Of a stretch of 64,000 nt of DNA, positions 12,683-25,143 are shown piece after piece. The notes under the pieces were generated by a model, which saw only the letters and a program-made list of their open reading frames with translations, searched no databases and was not told the origin of the DNA. The stretch lies in the NCBI GenBank assembly GCA_030248195.1, contig JASAND010005544.1, positions 1 through 64,000 on the forward strand, written 5' to 3'. The DNA is from Trissonchulus latispiculum (lineage: Eukaryota; Nematoda; Enoplea; Enoplida; Ironidae). The translations under genes were made by a program, and so were the position numbers. The stretch's first letter is position 1, and the number at the start of each line of letters is the position of its first letter.

Positions 12683-13140
12683 CTGAGTACTGTTCCTTAC
12701 TTATATTTAAGTGATGACAGTAAATACAAGTAATGCAAAATAAAAATATATAAAAGCATAGTGTATGCATTTTTTGATCAATGCTCAATATTTTCACTGT
12801 TTTGAGAACAGTTCAATGAGCATACATACACGAACAGATAAACAAGTTTTATACATCATTTATTCCGTTGAATCTGTTAAGTGTTGAAGCAAAACGGTGT
12901 ATACCGCAAATTTTTGCAGCCGTTAACTTGGTTTTCACATGAAACTGGTAACATGACATGGCTAAAGAAAATGGTTGTAGCTGTTGTAGCACATATCAGT
13001 CAGCAAAAGCTAACAACATGTGCTAGATGGTTTTTCCGGTTTGTCGTGTAGGATCCGACGCTTGAACTGTCTCAGCGAGAAAGCCGACAAAATTGGAACC
13101 GCTCAGAATTTCAACAAATTGATTACACTAGGCTGGAGTA
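12683..13140. promoter_or_regulatory. Conserved upstream module of gene 5
   Basis: Diverged copy: ACTGTTCCTTACTTAT, TATATAAAAG near 12747-12756, TGTATGCATT and CAATGCTCAATA, then the AACAACATG-containing end near 13010. It lies about 60 bp above the eroded His exon. Confidence 0.38.
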
Positions 13141-13461
13141 CAGCTTGGAAAATCCAAGCTTTTAATTAATTAATACTGTCAAATATCAGCAACAGGGTTG
13201 ACAACACAGTTGATCTTAGATAATAATTTTTGTACCCTAATTTCTAGTGCATAGTCCGTGTGAAGCTGGAAAATCAGTTGCAGTTGCGCAAATGCAAGAG
13301 TCGTTTATGCGCTTGCGCAAATCTATGAGCGTCTCATACACTGAATCAAAGCTATTCGATGTTTTATAAAATTGTGCAAATTTATATACAATTGCTAAAA
13401 CTCAAGAAAAGTCCCATGTATCTACTCAAACTCATGTGCACTACCGCGTTGAGGAATCCAC

Positions 13462-14612
13462 TTAATGGGAGTCGCGAATTTCAGACCGTCTAGATTTTTC
13501 CATTTTCACATATTTTGTGCTTCACGTGGTTCCACAAAACAAGATGTGTGCTTGCTGCAAAACTTCGCCTATCATTCACAATAGCCCCCCAACTGTGACC
13601 CCGACGTGTTAAGCATAGGATAACGACAAATTTAGGAAAATTTCGCGTTCACCAAACGTTTGAGCGCTCTGCAAGAAAGAATGCGCTATAACTTGGCACA
13701 GTGTTAATCTGGACTAGGTAGCGTGTTAATATCTATGCGTGATGCTTTTTGTTCGCCCATTGAGCGTCCAGAAATTTTCAAAGTTGGATGAAGTCGATTT
13801 TCGCACAAATTTGACTTACAAAATTGTCACTTCAAGAAATGTTTCGTCATGTCCTGAACTAACCGTTCACTGTACAGTTTTCGCGTTTAGTTCAGTTAGG
13901 TTCAATCTGCATACGCACAATCCCTGCAGCTGACTGGGAGGGAACAGACCACACTTATCGCGTTGGCGTTTTATCTCAAAAACACGTCATTTCCCCAAAT
14001 GTCTGGCTATATAATGACCAATAAATCGGTTGAAAGCCGAGACATTCCAACCAAATTTGGTGTGCCAAAACAGCCAAAAAGTGGCGAATCTTCAAATTTT
14101 CCCAATACAGCCATTTTTTTATATCACATTAAAGCCCCCAGCCAATCCAGCTGTCTATCCTTAACTGGTCGGTAAATGGGTACCACTGTGGTGGGAAGGT
14201 AGCAGGAGTCTGTGTTCTGGCGTAATGGGTGATGAATGGCTGGCTCCCCTTTCACAGATGTAGTCAACATTAGAGTTGTCGCTCCTGGCTGTGAATCCAG
14301 AGATAAGCACCGGCACACAATAACCTTCTGTAGGTTTAAGTTCTCTACAGATGCCACGTTAGCTTTACCTTACCTTTACATTAAAGCCCTCGATGTCCAC
14401 AACATTTTATCCCTTGCACCAAGCCTCTACAAAGCAGTATTTGAAAGTTAGAGCGAGTCAAAGTTTGAAGTAAATAACAGTCGGAATTTGACCAAACGTG
14501 CCGTTTTCGCACGTTGCTCGATGTTTCTCAGAATATGCAAGGTTTTGAAATTTGAAGCGGTCAAGTTTAGGTTGCCATTGCCAATTTCTCAGTATCACTA
14601 CCAACCCCTTAA
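13462..14612. mobile_element. Diverged F2 element carrying a SINE-like insert
   Basis: It begins TTAATGGGAGTCGCG and follows 8616-9788 for most of its length (GATGTGTGCTTG, GACTCCGACATG-like, TAATCTGGACTAGGTAGCG shared). Its right end is the CCCCTTAA at 14605-14612, which is also the start of the next element. It is interrupted at 14138-14377. Confidence 0.55.
14126..14389 (+). mobile_element. SINE-like insertion with 12-bp target duplication
   Basis: ACATTAAAGCCC occurs at 14126-14137 and 14378-14389, bracketing about 240 bp absent from the related F2 element. The right end has a short TTTACCTTACCTTTAC tail, so the plus strand is the likely sense. No A or B box was recognised. The family is unknown. 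Confidence 0.6.
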
Positions 14613-15276
14613 GGTGCTGGTATCGCTTTGTATAAATTTGACAACATATTCTGCAATTCTTTATGAAGGCGAATGAAACCTTCCAAATATATTATTTAGG
14701 TGCTCTTTAAGATTCTGAAACCAGTCCCGCATTTTTAGGTGAAAAGATGAGAAAGCTTTTTTGCCGTGTTCTCTCAGTCTGTAGTCGATACACCGGATTA
14801 GTTCATATGGGTGGGAAGGGGGCGCAAAAATGAACCTTTTTGATCTTACAAACGTTGAGCTATCCCCAATGGTTAAGTCAATATAAAAAAAGCGATTCTT
14901 GGGGTCCACAAACGGCCATTTTAGAGGAAATCAGTTTTTTCAAAATTACTGCCAAATCTTGTGAATAAGTTTGGTTTATTTAGACGCGATCGATGCATTG
15001 CCGAGTTGCACATTTTTCCAATGTCTATTAGCTGAACTTCGTTGCTCTAAGCTATAGATTTAGAAGAAAACCCATTTTGGCAAAACTGCGATTATTTTGT
15101 TTTAAACATCGATTTCTCAAAAACTACCCAATGGATTTGCCTGAATTTTGGCAGAATGTATATTCGCCCTATTGCGGAGGGACGTTTTTCTTGGTTCGAG
15201 CTAAAACATCTCCAGTTGGGAAAACTGAATACAAAGTTGCGAAATTTCGTATAACTGTACATTTGCCGGATTTTCT

Positions 15277-16309
15277 GGGGCCAATTTCATAAAAATCTTT
15301 TAACTTGTACTTGCACTTGAGCTTACACTTGCACTTGAACTGAAGTTCAACTTGACAGTGTGTCATACAACCTTTCCTGCTACTTGCGGAAATTAGCTAA
15401 GCAAGTTGCAGGATTTTACAACTTCTAAACGCAAGCTCAAGTGCAAGTTTACAAGTAGCTGATCTTTAAAAAGTTAACCAAAAATATTTGAAAATTCATA
15501 TAAATTTCAAAAATTAAAGAAATTGTTTGAAATTGACACTATATTACGACAATCATGCATTAACATAGGGTCGGGTCCTGGGGGGGAGGGCTTGTCCCCA
15601 AAAAATTTTGAGGGGGCTTGTACCTCGAAAAAATTTTCAGAGGGGCTTGTACCTCAAGAATAAATTTGTAAAATTTTTCGAAAAATTAACGCTAATTTTA
15701 TTAAAATTTGCAAAAAATCAGTTTTTTGAAAAACTTTCAAAATTTTGTTCGATTTTCCTGAAAAAATAGGCATTTTAGCTAAAAACATTCCGGCAAAGCC
15801 GGAGATTTTTTGAAATTTTACTGTAAAAACTATGTATTTCCGGCTAGTTTTGGTTACGCCTTGGCCATTTTTTCGTTACCCCTTGTCCCCGACGGCGATA
15901 GGGCTTGTACCTTGTCCGGGTTGGGGGAGGGGGCTTGGACCCCCCAGACCTCCCCCGCGTTAACCTATGACGACAATAATCTAAGTATTGTCATAAAATT
16001 TCTCCAAAAAATATTTAAATTGAAATAAGTTATAGCAATTTATGTCCCATTTGTTCAATGAAAATTTATTCAACCACTTGCACCGTAAGTGCAAGTTGCA
16101 AGTGCGTGTATTGACGATTTTTATGAAACGGATTCTGACCGCAAGTGTTAGCGGACAACTTGCAACTTGCGGACTTGCAACTTGCAGTTCAAGTGCAAGT
16201 ACGCAAGTGCCACTTGAGGGTTTATGAAACACTTTACTTGTAACTTGCACATGCAAGCTGCAACTTGCAGATGCAAGTTGCAAGTTTCAAGTTTTATGAA
16301 ACTGGCCCC
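15277..16309. mobile_element. Inverted-repeat element with ACTTGCA-rich interior
   Basis: Ends are GGGGCCAATTTCATAAAA and TTTTATGAAACTGGCCCC. Both flanks are packed with dozens of ACTTGCA/TGCAAGT units. The F4 relative at 20210-20230 lacks it and shows the continuous sequence TTTTCTGAAG, so the borders are supported. Confidence 0.7.
15560..15965. mobile_element. G-rich element (family G), innermost insertion
   Basis: G-run and C-run ends (GGTCCTGGGGGGG, GGACCCCCCAGACC) with repeated GGGCTTGTACC and a GGCAAAGCCGGAGATTTTT core. The core resembles GGCGAAGCCGGAAAATTTTT in 50181-50573. Confidence 0.45.
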
Positions 16310-16649
16310 TGGAGTATTGAGGCTTGTTGAGCCAAATCCAAGAAAAAGACCCTCGGCCCACATGTCCTTCATGTCATGGCACAAGACGAAATTTTGGCCG
16401 ATTCCACAGTTGTGAGAAATCGATGTTCAAAAATGTTTGGTCTTTATTCAGTTTTCAGATGCCAGTATGTCGGAAAATTACACCAACTGTTTTGCTAATT
16501 TTGATAGTTTCATAAGCTCAGTAGGGTAGTACATGTTATAAGCTCTAAAACGAAGTATAAAGCTCTTTCCAGCTCACAAAATTGCGAAAGTTTTAGAGTT
16601 TCAAAGAATTACCACAAAAGCACTGCACAAAAGGATACCACCACCTTAA

Positions 16650-18758
16650 GCGGAATAAACAAAGGACTCTATTTGTTTGATGCAACAGGGGCAAAATTCT
16701 TAGTCTAAGCCTGTTTCATTATTACACTGGAATAAAAATGCAGCGATTTAGTTTTAATTCTACCCGTTTGTTTTAATTGATTTGATCTACTTTCCTTGCC
16801 ATCAACTAGTTTTCAGTCCGATTAAATCTGGCCAATTAAAATTTTTAATCACTGTTTCTTTACTGGTAATTTAAATAGGTAACACGAGTAAATAGTAAAT
16901 TAATACAGTGGATACTTAATCCAGTGTGAGATTACAACTGCGCAAAAGCGCAGCACGGGAGCGCACAAGTGCCCTATTTTCGAGATTTAGAGATTGTTGG
17001 TATATACCTAATTTATCAACTACACAAAAATTGGAAACGTTTGTTCCAAACTTGTAAGTGAATGATAAATCCAGTTTTTTGGACCAGCTACACCAGTAGC
17101 TTAGCAGCTGAAAAAGAAACAGTTCATACTGAGTTTGCGGTCAGTATTAAGCTTTCGTTGGGTTTTAGCTCCAGTTTGGGGCAGCTGGAGTGACATTGTT
17201 GGGTTCTTGCGTGCATCGTTGTCAATTTGATATCTTTAGTTACTTTATCCTACGAATTTGAACGGCAGTCCTTGAGAGTTTTTTGAAAGATTTGCCGATC
17301 CAAGGAACTGTCCCAAGCGGATTCTTGCCATTACTGGCTTTACTATGTCTGGCAGTTAGTACAATCTAAGGGACAGTCCACTGCACAGATTTCGCACAAC
17401 TAATAGCACAACGGTGTTACGTATTTAATGATAGGTTTAATTTAATGACATGAATAGCCATACGATAACGTGGGGGAATGGGGTGGTGCAGACTCCCCCC
17501 AGGAAGACACTCTCAGGAAAAGGGAAGAAATGACAGACCCTCTCGTCCAGAAAGAGAAAAGGTAGACCCAGACCCTTCAGCGATTTTTATCAAAAATTTA
17601 ACATTAAAGCAAATTTTAGCAATTTTTTCAAAAACTTTCTTAAAAATCGCTGAAAATCGTCATTGTTGACCAACGTTCTGGCCGAAAATGGAAAAACTTG
17701 GAATTTCTGATAATTTGTGGGTAGACCCCATAAAATTTTGGAATGTTCTTAGAGTAGACCCCTCGCGAGATTCGAAGTAGTCTCCCCAGATACGAACTCG
17801 GTGTCAATGTATGTGTATAGCCTAGTAGAGGTATCGCAGCATAATCATCTCGACATCCTTTCTCGTACAAGGAGTTAAGTATAAATGCAGTCCTTATTGC
17901 AACGAGATATGCTGATCGTCAACTTCAGGTAGACGAATAAACCAGTTTGCAATTGATCCACTTCTTTGTTAAAAAATGCAAAAGTTATAAAGTAAGCAAG
18001 TTAAGTAGATGATATAGATAGCTATAACTTATAAGTGAAAGTTAGCGGTTATCTAAATATCAAGATCTGCGGAAGGTTGACAACAGTTCTCGTTGGTTTT
18101 ATGCAAAACTGGACACTTTTCATCAATTCTGTCAATCCGATTTCTAATCTTAGTGACACAGCCACGTTTCATCTGTTTGAAATGTTTAACTAGCCTGAAA
18201 GTAGCGTGATTGCAGGTTCATGGTGATTTTGATTGATTTTTAGTCTTGTGGTAATTAGTGTAATTTGGCGCATTTTATAAAATGCATTAAAAGTTCTTAA
18301 AACATAGTGGTCTTGTGTTCATTAAAAGGATAGAAATGTTAAGCTACATTAAAATAGAAATGTTAGACTACCCTTTGTAGAAAACTAGCTTTTCAACTCC
18401 AAGTAATGAATGAGTCATAACGGTTCAAGTTTAATGTTTCTAATAGGGATTGGGATCACCACGTTGTAAAAAAATAAGTTTGTCCTACGTGTTGCAAGTA
18501 AACGAGACTTGACTAGTTGATGCAGGTTCACAATCGGTAGTGTATGCCTAAACTACGCCTCCTCGTGTCTATCTATTAAAACCTAAATCAAACCCGAAAT
18601 TGAGAACACGATACTTTTAATCGGATAATTTCACAAAATTAGACAAAACACTTTCAAAAAGACTATGAAATCATCAAAATCCAATTACCAAAACAACAAA
18701 CCAAATCGCACAAAAACTAATTGAAATTAGTCTCAGCTGCCACTTAAAATATGGACCC
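16650..18758. other. Spacer without a recognised gene
   Basis: Part of it (about 17200-17960) repeats at 37130-37480: TCTCGACATCCTTTCTCGT, CGAGATATGCTGATCGTC. Fragments of the GATTAAA repeat (16736-16925) and of F3 (18361-18472) are present. No supported coding sequence. Confidence 0.5.
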
Positions 18759-19835
18759 ACAATAGCCCAACCGTACACACCCAAAGCCCAACCAAAAACT
18801 GACTGTAAAGTTTAGCGTCAATAGTCAGACATATTGTTAAACTAGTGCAGTAGCTATGTCTAATTTACATACAACGTTCAACATGGAAATTTCCACAATT
18901 TCAAGGTGAAAGAAAAAGATGAATTATAATCATATTCCACAGAATACTCCCTCTTTTGGAATGTGCGCCCTCGCCGCGAATGCCGAAAAGCAGACAAAAT
19001 TAGTATATTAAAATCTAAATTAGCCTAAGTATCTTAGCTACCAGTATTATAAAACGTTTTTTAGTACAATACACAAATACTACATCCTAAAACTACTGCT
19101 GGAGAACCGCTCCAGAGACACAACACAGTTTGAACGCCGCAACACAAACAAGGGATCTCACTACCGGTCATCCAAACTGGATAAAACAAGTCAGACAACA
19201 TAATCCACAACAAAACATACGTACTGCTACTAGCTACTAAACTACGTACAACAATACAGTGAACTTTACACCGACGAGGGCACAGGTGACAAAAAGAGGA
19301 TATATTCTTATTTTTTCCTGAACCTCCGACAGAAAGAAAGACAACCAATTTTGATCAATAATACAAGACAACCGGATCTAAGCAGACTAACAATGCCAAA
19401 CAAAGGTAGATTCACTGAATAAATCACAGATTTATAAAGCACAAATGTATAAAACGCCCGAATCATCATGGCAAACAATGGCAGCACAAACAATGGCAGG
19501 GACTTTGAATAACAGGTATCGTGTTCTATTTTTGACACAGAAGAAAAAACAAACCAATAGTTAAATACCCGAAACAAAACGGAATGAGTAAAATACAACC
19601 TGATTATAGCTGGTAGTAGAACAGAAAGAGAAAAAGAAAACAAAAGAACTGTACAATAGCCCAACCGTACACACCCGAAGCACAACCAAAATCTGACTGT
19701 AAGTCTTAGTGTCAATAATCAGACATATTGTTAAACTAGTGCGATAGCTATGTCTAATTTACATGCAACGTTCAACACGGAAATTTCCACAATTTCAAGG
19801 TGAAACAAAAAGATGAACTATAATCATATTCCACA
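18759..19835 (-). mobile_element. TRIM-like element with 183-bp direct terminal repeats
   Basis: Repeats 18759-18941 and 19653-19835 are both 183 bp and about 93% similar by eye. On the minus strand they begin TGTGGAATATG. A purine-rich AAAAGAGGGAGTA precedes the left repeat. The interior, about 710 bp, has no recognisable protein. No target duplication or clear primer-binding site was found. It directly abuts the F4 element at 19847. Confidence 0.5.
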
Positions 19836-20366
19836 ACGTAAAATGGTTAGGTGCTGGTATGGCTGCTTTGTGTAAATTTGACCCTAGGCTTCAATTCTCC
19901 ATGAAAGTGAATGAAACTTTCCAAATGTTTTTGGAGTGCATTATTATATTCGACCGATTCAGTCTCATTGCACATTTTATCAATGCTGGAGTCATTTGCT
20001 TTAAGCTAGAGATTTGGCCGAAAACAGATTCTGGCAGAACTGCGATTAGTTTGTTTGGAACATCGATTTATCAAAAACTACCTAATGGATTCGAGTGGTT
20101 TTTGACATGATTAAAATTTCCATTATTGAGGAGGGACATTTTTCTTGGTTTCAGCTAACATCTTCAGAAAACTCAATGCAAACTTGCGTAATCTCGTGTC
20201 TCCACACATTTGGTGGATTTTCTGAAGCATTAATGCCTGTTGAGCCAAATTCAAAAAATGTCCCTCGGCCCACATGTCCTTCATATCATTGAACAAAAAC
20301 AGCTTTTGGCCGATTCTACATTTTGAGAAATCCATTTTCAAACATATTGGTCAACATCTGGCGTTT

Positions 20367-20746
20367 ATCAATCCCCGGTTTACTGTCCGGTTACTAAACC
20401 GGAAATTGAAAGGCGAGTCTAATGCAGGTTCTTCAAAGGGTGCAACTCTCACTCGAAACTAGATCCCTAATCTAAAGACCTATCCTAATCAAACTTAATT
20501 GAACTTACAGTTTAATAGGCAGGGCATGATGGCATACGATGGAAGAAATATATAATGATCAAATCGAATGAATACAACAAAGAATGCTTGCGTTTATATA
20601 GCCCCAATTTTGGTGACAATTTGGAATATGCAAATTAGATATGCAAATTAGATAGCTAATATTGCAAAGCCAATGTTCTTACACAAAAGGAATGATTACT
20701 TTGAATAATTGACAGAATTGCAGATCGCATAGCTAGGTTTTTCACA
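20367..20746 (-). repeat. 3' LTR of the retrotransposon
   Basis: 380 bp. It differs from the other LTR only by about 15 extra bases scattered through its left 230 bp. The right 150 bp are identical. Confidence 0.88.
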
Positions 20747-23255
20747 TCATCCCCCTGCGAAAGTTTTTTAGCGCCTGCTAAAAATTCAGAGATAACGAGA
20801 GTTGCTACCATAATTCGAAAATTAAAAATAGATGGAAAATTTCAAGAAAATAGAAAATTACATGGGCGACCAGTAAGCAACCGTTAAGAAGTCCTGGCTC
20901 TTTTACTGCCCATGAAAGAAAGTAACTTCAGAAGTAAGCCAAGTGACTTACAAAAGAAAGTACAAAGTTTAAAGAAAATAGAAAAGTTTGGTAGCGAAGT
21001 GGAAGTCAAATGCAGGCTAATCGAAACTGGGGATTAACTGCTAACTTGCACGTAACTTGATAACATTTTAAACGATACTGCGATTCAAATTTAGATTAAT
21101 GAAAAGAGAGTAAGTAGAAATCGAAAGTAAGGAATCGAGACCCCATATGAAAAAGTGTACCTTAAAGCCTCTATGGTTAGAAAACCCCATGCACGCAACT
21201 CATCCCAACACACAAAACGATCACTCCAACAATTATAATCCGGATTTAACAGTACAGTTAATAAATTTCTATACATGGAGTAAATATGACAGTTTATGCT
21301 GTACAACAAGGTTTCAAAAGATAATATAGAGCATAGTATCTGTACAGCAAGATTCAAAAGAGTAAATATGTCATTTATAGTAAACAACAAAATTTCAAAT
21401 TTCTAGTTAAACAAGTATAACAGAAAACAGTGAAAAAGTACAAGTAATTCTATACAACGAAGTTAACTAACTATGAAATAACTAACAACAAAATATAATG
21501 ACATGGCAAACAAACTATACATATTCTAATAAAAGAAAACAACTCCAAACAAAAACAACAGGATTACAGGTTCATGTATTGAAAGCCCAGACAGAAACTG
21601 CCGTTTACAGCACAACCCGTCTTAGCTCAACTCTTGGCCCTTGGCTTAAAAGCCCTCATCTCTCGGAATTGTGCAATAGCAAATAGCAGTTTAAAGAAAA
21701 TACAAGAATCCCAATAAATTTCAAAGAGAATTTCAAGTAGAATTTCACAAACAGCAATATTACATATATATCCTAACTAGTCTAACAAATTTAAGCTAAC
21801 AACGTTACCAACTTCTCAATGTTTTCAATGTTTTTGTTATCGTTTCACCCCGCGCGAAAGAAATGAGTACCTACGAATTCTACAAAACAATTCCTAATCA
21901 GCTAAACAGAAACAAACAACAGAATCAAATTAGTCAAACAAATATAAACAGAACAACAAGACAAAAATTAAGGCAAGCGTTTAAGGCTAAATTTTAAAGT
22001 GAACAGAAAAATTTTAAAGGCAAGAAGACAATAAAAATGACTATAACAAGGTATGACAAACAAAGATGACTATAAAATATGGCATCTTCATTATGGCATT
22101 GGTATGGCTACTACAGGGTACCGGCCCTCGAGCCTGGTCGGAAGACTGGTAACACCGGCAACTTGCACCGTTCGAACCACCGTTGAAAAACACCACTGAA
22201 AGAGCCGTAAAGCTGAAACACAAAGGGGTTAGACAAACAGTTATAATGAATATTCGTACTCATAAACTTCAGATTTGAGAATTGTGCCAAAAATTTTATA
22301 GTTAGGATAAGCGCAAGATAGAAAAGAAATTCGACCTTATATAGAGATTCCGTTTGAACAGAAAAAGTAGAAATTCACTCCAAAAAGAGAAAAATAGATT
22401 ACACCGTCATTTCACTTGAGCTTTTATGAGATGTGTTTAAGTAAGATAAAACTAACTCTAATTCACTGCGTCAAATACAAAGCATGAACCTATTTCGCTG
22501 TGAAGTGTGGCTTGCCGAAGCATAAACAAAAGAGTACAAAAACAACTGTACAGCAAATAAATACTAAGAACGAATAATATTTTTGAATTAGAGGTTTTTG
22601 TTGATTAATATGCGGCAAAGATTAAGTTAAAAATACAAAACAAAATGCCAAAATGGGAATGTCAAAGTTAGAAAGCAAAAGTATACCTGTACACAAACAA
22701 AAATACTACTAACTTCGAAAATAATACTGCAAGGATTAAACACCACTAATGAGAAAATAGATAGCAAGCCAAACTTCAGTAATAATTAAATTCTTCATTT
22801 AAACTTATCTGAGGCGTTTTAGGTATGAACGTATTACTAGTATTGCCTCTTATTATTCCTTCTTTCTTTCTGGTTAACCATCATATGTACGGTGTGTACT
22901 GGTTAACTAACAAACTTTGCTTGCTTTTCAAATAAACTAATAATTCCAAGAATTCCGATAAAGACAACAGAGGAAAATACATGTTAGAAAAAATACTGCA
23001 CGTTAGTTTTCAACAAAATTCCGGTTAAATGATTGACAAAAATACAAAACAACAAAAAAATTACTGCGAAAGGTAGAATACTAAAAGTAAAAAAATAGAA
23101 AAAGAAAAAGAATGTAACCATGCTACCATCACGACAGAAACACGACGTAGAGACCTACGACATGCGCCTTTGTGTGGCAGCTACGCACTAACTCGAAGAT
23201 GGCCATACAAGTTGCGCGTAATGGTGATATATGAGCCCAGTGACCAGAGTCCTAT

Positions 23256-24362
23256 TCAAAGCATCTTCCCTTGCTCAATTGCTGAGAATGGCGAGGACAA
23301 CGCTCGTGGCTGCGAAATTATAACCAGATCATTATTTTCCAAAGCAAATCCGTTCTTTGTATGTCGCTTCAGCTTTTCATCAGTGCTGTTATCCATATTA
23401 TCAGCACATTCTTTGCCCTTATCTTCACTAAATAATAAATCTAAACCATAACCATTACTTGGGACAATATTTACTACAGTTCCCAAAATAGCTGAAGTAT
23501 TATTCACAGAGCCACTTTTTGTAAGACCTTTAGATTCCACTGTATTCGAGCCATTCGAGCTGGCCAAATCCACACTTGACTGCACCACATTAGCTAAATT
23601 ACTAAATAGCGTTCCGTTGAAACAAGTCACTTTTTGTTTGGGGCGGTACGGCCTGTTTTGAGGGGTCAAAAATGCAGATGTTCGAAAATTTCTTTCGAAG
23701 AAACCAAAATTCGAGGGATAAAAATGTAAAAATCTGCTTGAGAACATCACGCTTGACATAAAACTACCGTTCATTGGATTCCGAAAGTAAGAATTTGCAA
23801 ATCGACCCGAAATATTTTGAAATTTGGGCCAAATGGCACTATTGCCATGGTGAAAAACGTTTTGGCCTGCAGAAAATCTAGGAAAAACGAATCGAGGAAA
23901 TGGATACCGGTTATAGTAGCAGTTCCTAGGGCTACTCCTCTCTGCTGTAGTCGCTTGATTCTGGGGGTTCGCACAAAAGTTTTCACCTGAAAAATCCGGA
24001 AATACATCAAACGTTCGAAAATGACCACTTTTCGATATATTTTTCCACCTAGAAAAAGGAGTTTGAGGGTTACGACGAAAAGAATAACTGTTTCTGAAGT
24101 AGTTTCCAGTGGGGCAACTAGGCATAGCATTGAATTTTTTCAGGCACGTAGAACTTGAAAAAGTTGGCAATCTAGGGTATGCAGGCGAGATCAAATTATG
24201 CCTATGGCTAATTCCATGAGTTGGACGTGTCAAAAAGTTAGAATTCGCGTTCGGAAAGCCGACAAAACCACACGAAAAACATCTGATAGGTGGGGGCACA
24301 TATAGGCTAAGCAGACTTGGCGGAGAAAAACCACTTCTTGAACTATATCCATATGTGGGCAA
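23256..24362 (-). CDS. Open frame inside the LTR element, possibly Gag-like
   Basis: 368 codons, rich in Phe, Ser, Asn, Arg and Pro. It starts about 780 bp after the primer-binding site, where a gag gene would be expected. It has one CFSCGF motif near residue 33 that recalls half of a zinc knuckle, but the His and last Cys of CCHC are missing. No pol follows. Assignment to Gag rests on position only. A weak downstream shadow frame at 23771-24130 is not coding. Confidence 0.4.
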   Translation of the reverse strand: MPTYGYSSRSGFSPPSLLSLYVPPPIRCFSCGFVGFPNANSNFLTRPTHGISHRHNLISPAYPRLPTFSSSTCLKKFNAMPSCPTGNYFRNSYSFRRNPQTPFSRWKNISKSGHFRTFDVFPDFSGENFCANPQNQATTAERSSPRNCYYNRYPFPRFVFPRFSAGQNVFHHGNSAIWPKFQNISGRFANSYFRNPMNGSFMSSVMFSSRFLHFYPSNFGFFERNFRTSAFLTPQNRPYRPKQKVTCFNGTLFSNLANVVQSSVDLASSNGSNTVESKGLTKSGSVNNTSAILGTVVNIVPSNGYGLDLLFSEDKGKECADNMDNSTDEKLKRHTKNGFALENNDLVIISQPRALSSPFSAIEQGKML

Positions 24363-25143
24363 ACACGGAAAATTTGAGGAAAATGGTTGCTCTTGGCAAA
24401 AAGCGAAATGACTGGGCGGGCCTCTGAAAATATACTAAGATCATAAAAGGAATTGGATGAAAATAAACGTAAAGGACACATAGCACTAAATGACCAACTG
24501 TGGCAGAGAAAAACCGACGAAATGACTCAAATGAACATTTTGGTCAAAAATATAGAATATGCTTGTAAGTAGTGGACAAGCTATTTCAAAAGATATCAAA
24601 ATAGAATTGAGAGATGCAAAAATGAAATTTCAAAAAATTTGAAAATGGGGAGTTAAAAGGTGTCGAAGAAAAATACAAGTAAAAAAGAAATATAAAAAAT
24701 CTGTTTTTGATGTGGGGGTCGATTGGGGGTGGGGGTCAAAAGTAAAATGGCCCAAAGTTAAAGTTGGCCTTAAAATGATTAAAGACGAGCAAGATAGTTC
24801 AAAAATTAATAGATGAAAAAAGAAGATAAAAATTACTTTGGGGGAGTGGAAAACTTTTCAATTGATAATTCCGAAATTGCCTCTAGAACGTTTACTCTCC
24901 AGTGTTATCCGAAAAAGGAATTTTAACAGAGTGTAGTGTTATTTCTTAAATTTTTCATTTTCTCAAAAATTCAAGGACCCTCAAAAAAATTAAAAGTAGT
25001 TTTTACAAAAAATAAGGAACAAAAGATTACCAAATCAAAATCAATTCAAATAGCAGAAATGAAAGTTTTATTTTTCAAAATGCCAATTTAAACAAAGCTG
25101 AAACTTGACAAACCGGACAGAGGTCCTGTCACGGTCGCCAAAT

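Larger units (their letters stand above)
14609..16649. mobile_element. TTAA element (family F4) with nested insertions
   Basis: Ends are TTAAGGTGCTGGTATCG and GATACCACCACCTTAA. Relatives at 19847-25686 and 60185-60898 share the interior. At 15277-16309 it is split by a GGGGCC element, which in turn holds a G-rich element (about 15560-15965): three layers of insertion. Confidence 0.65.

Noticed and set aside
23771..24130. A 119-codon minus frame in the LTR element
   Set aside because: It overlaps the 368-codon frame out of phase and shows no polymerase motif.
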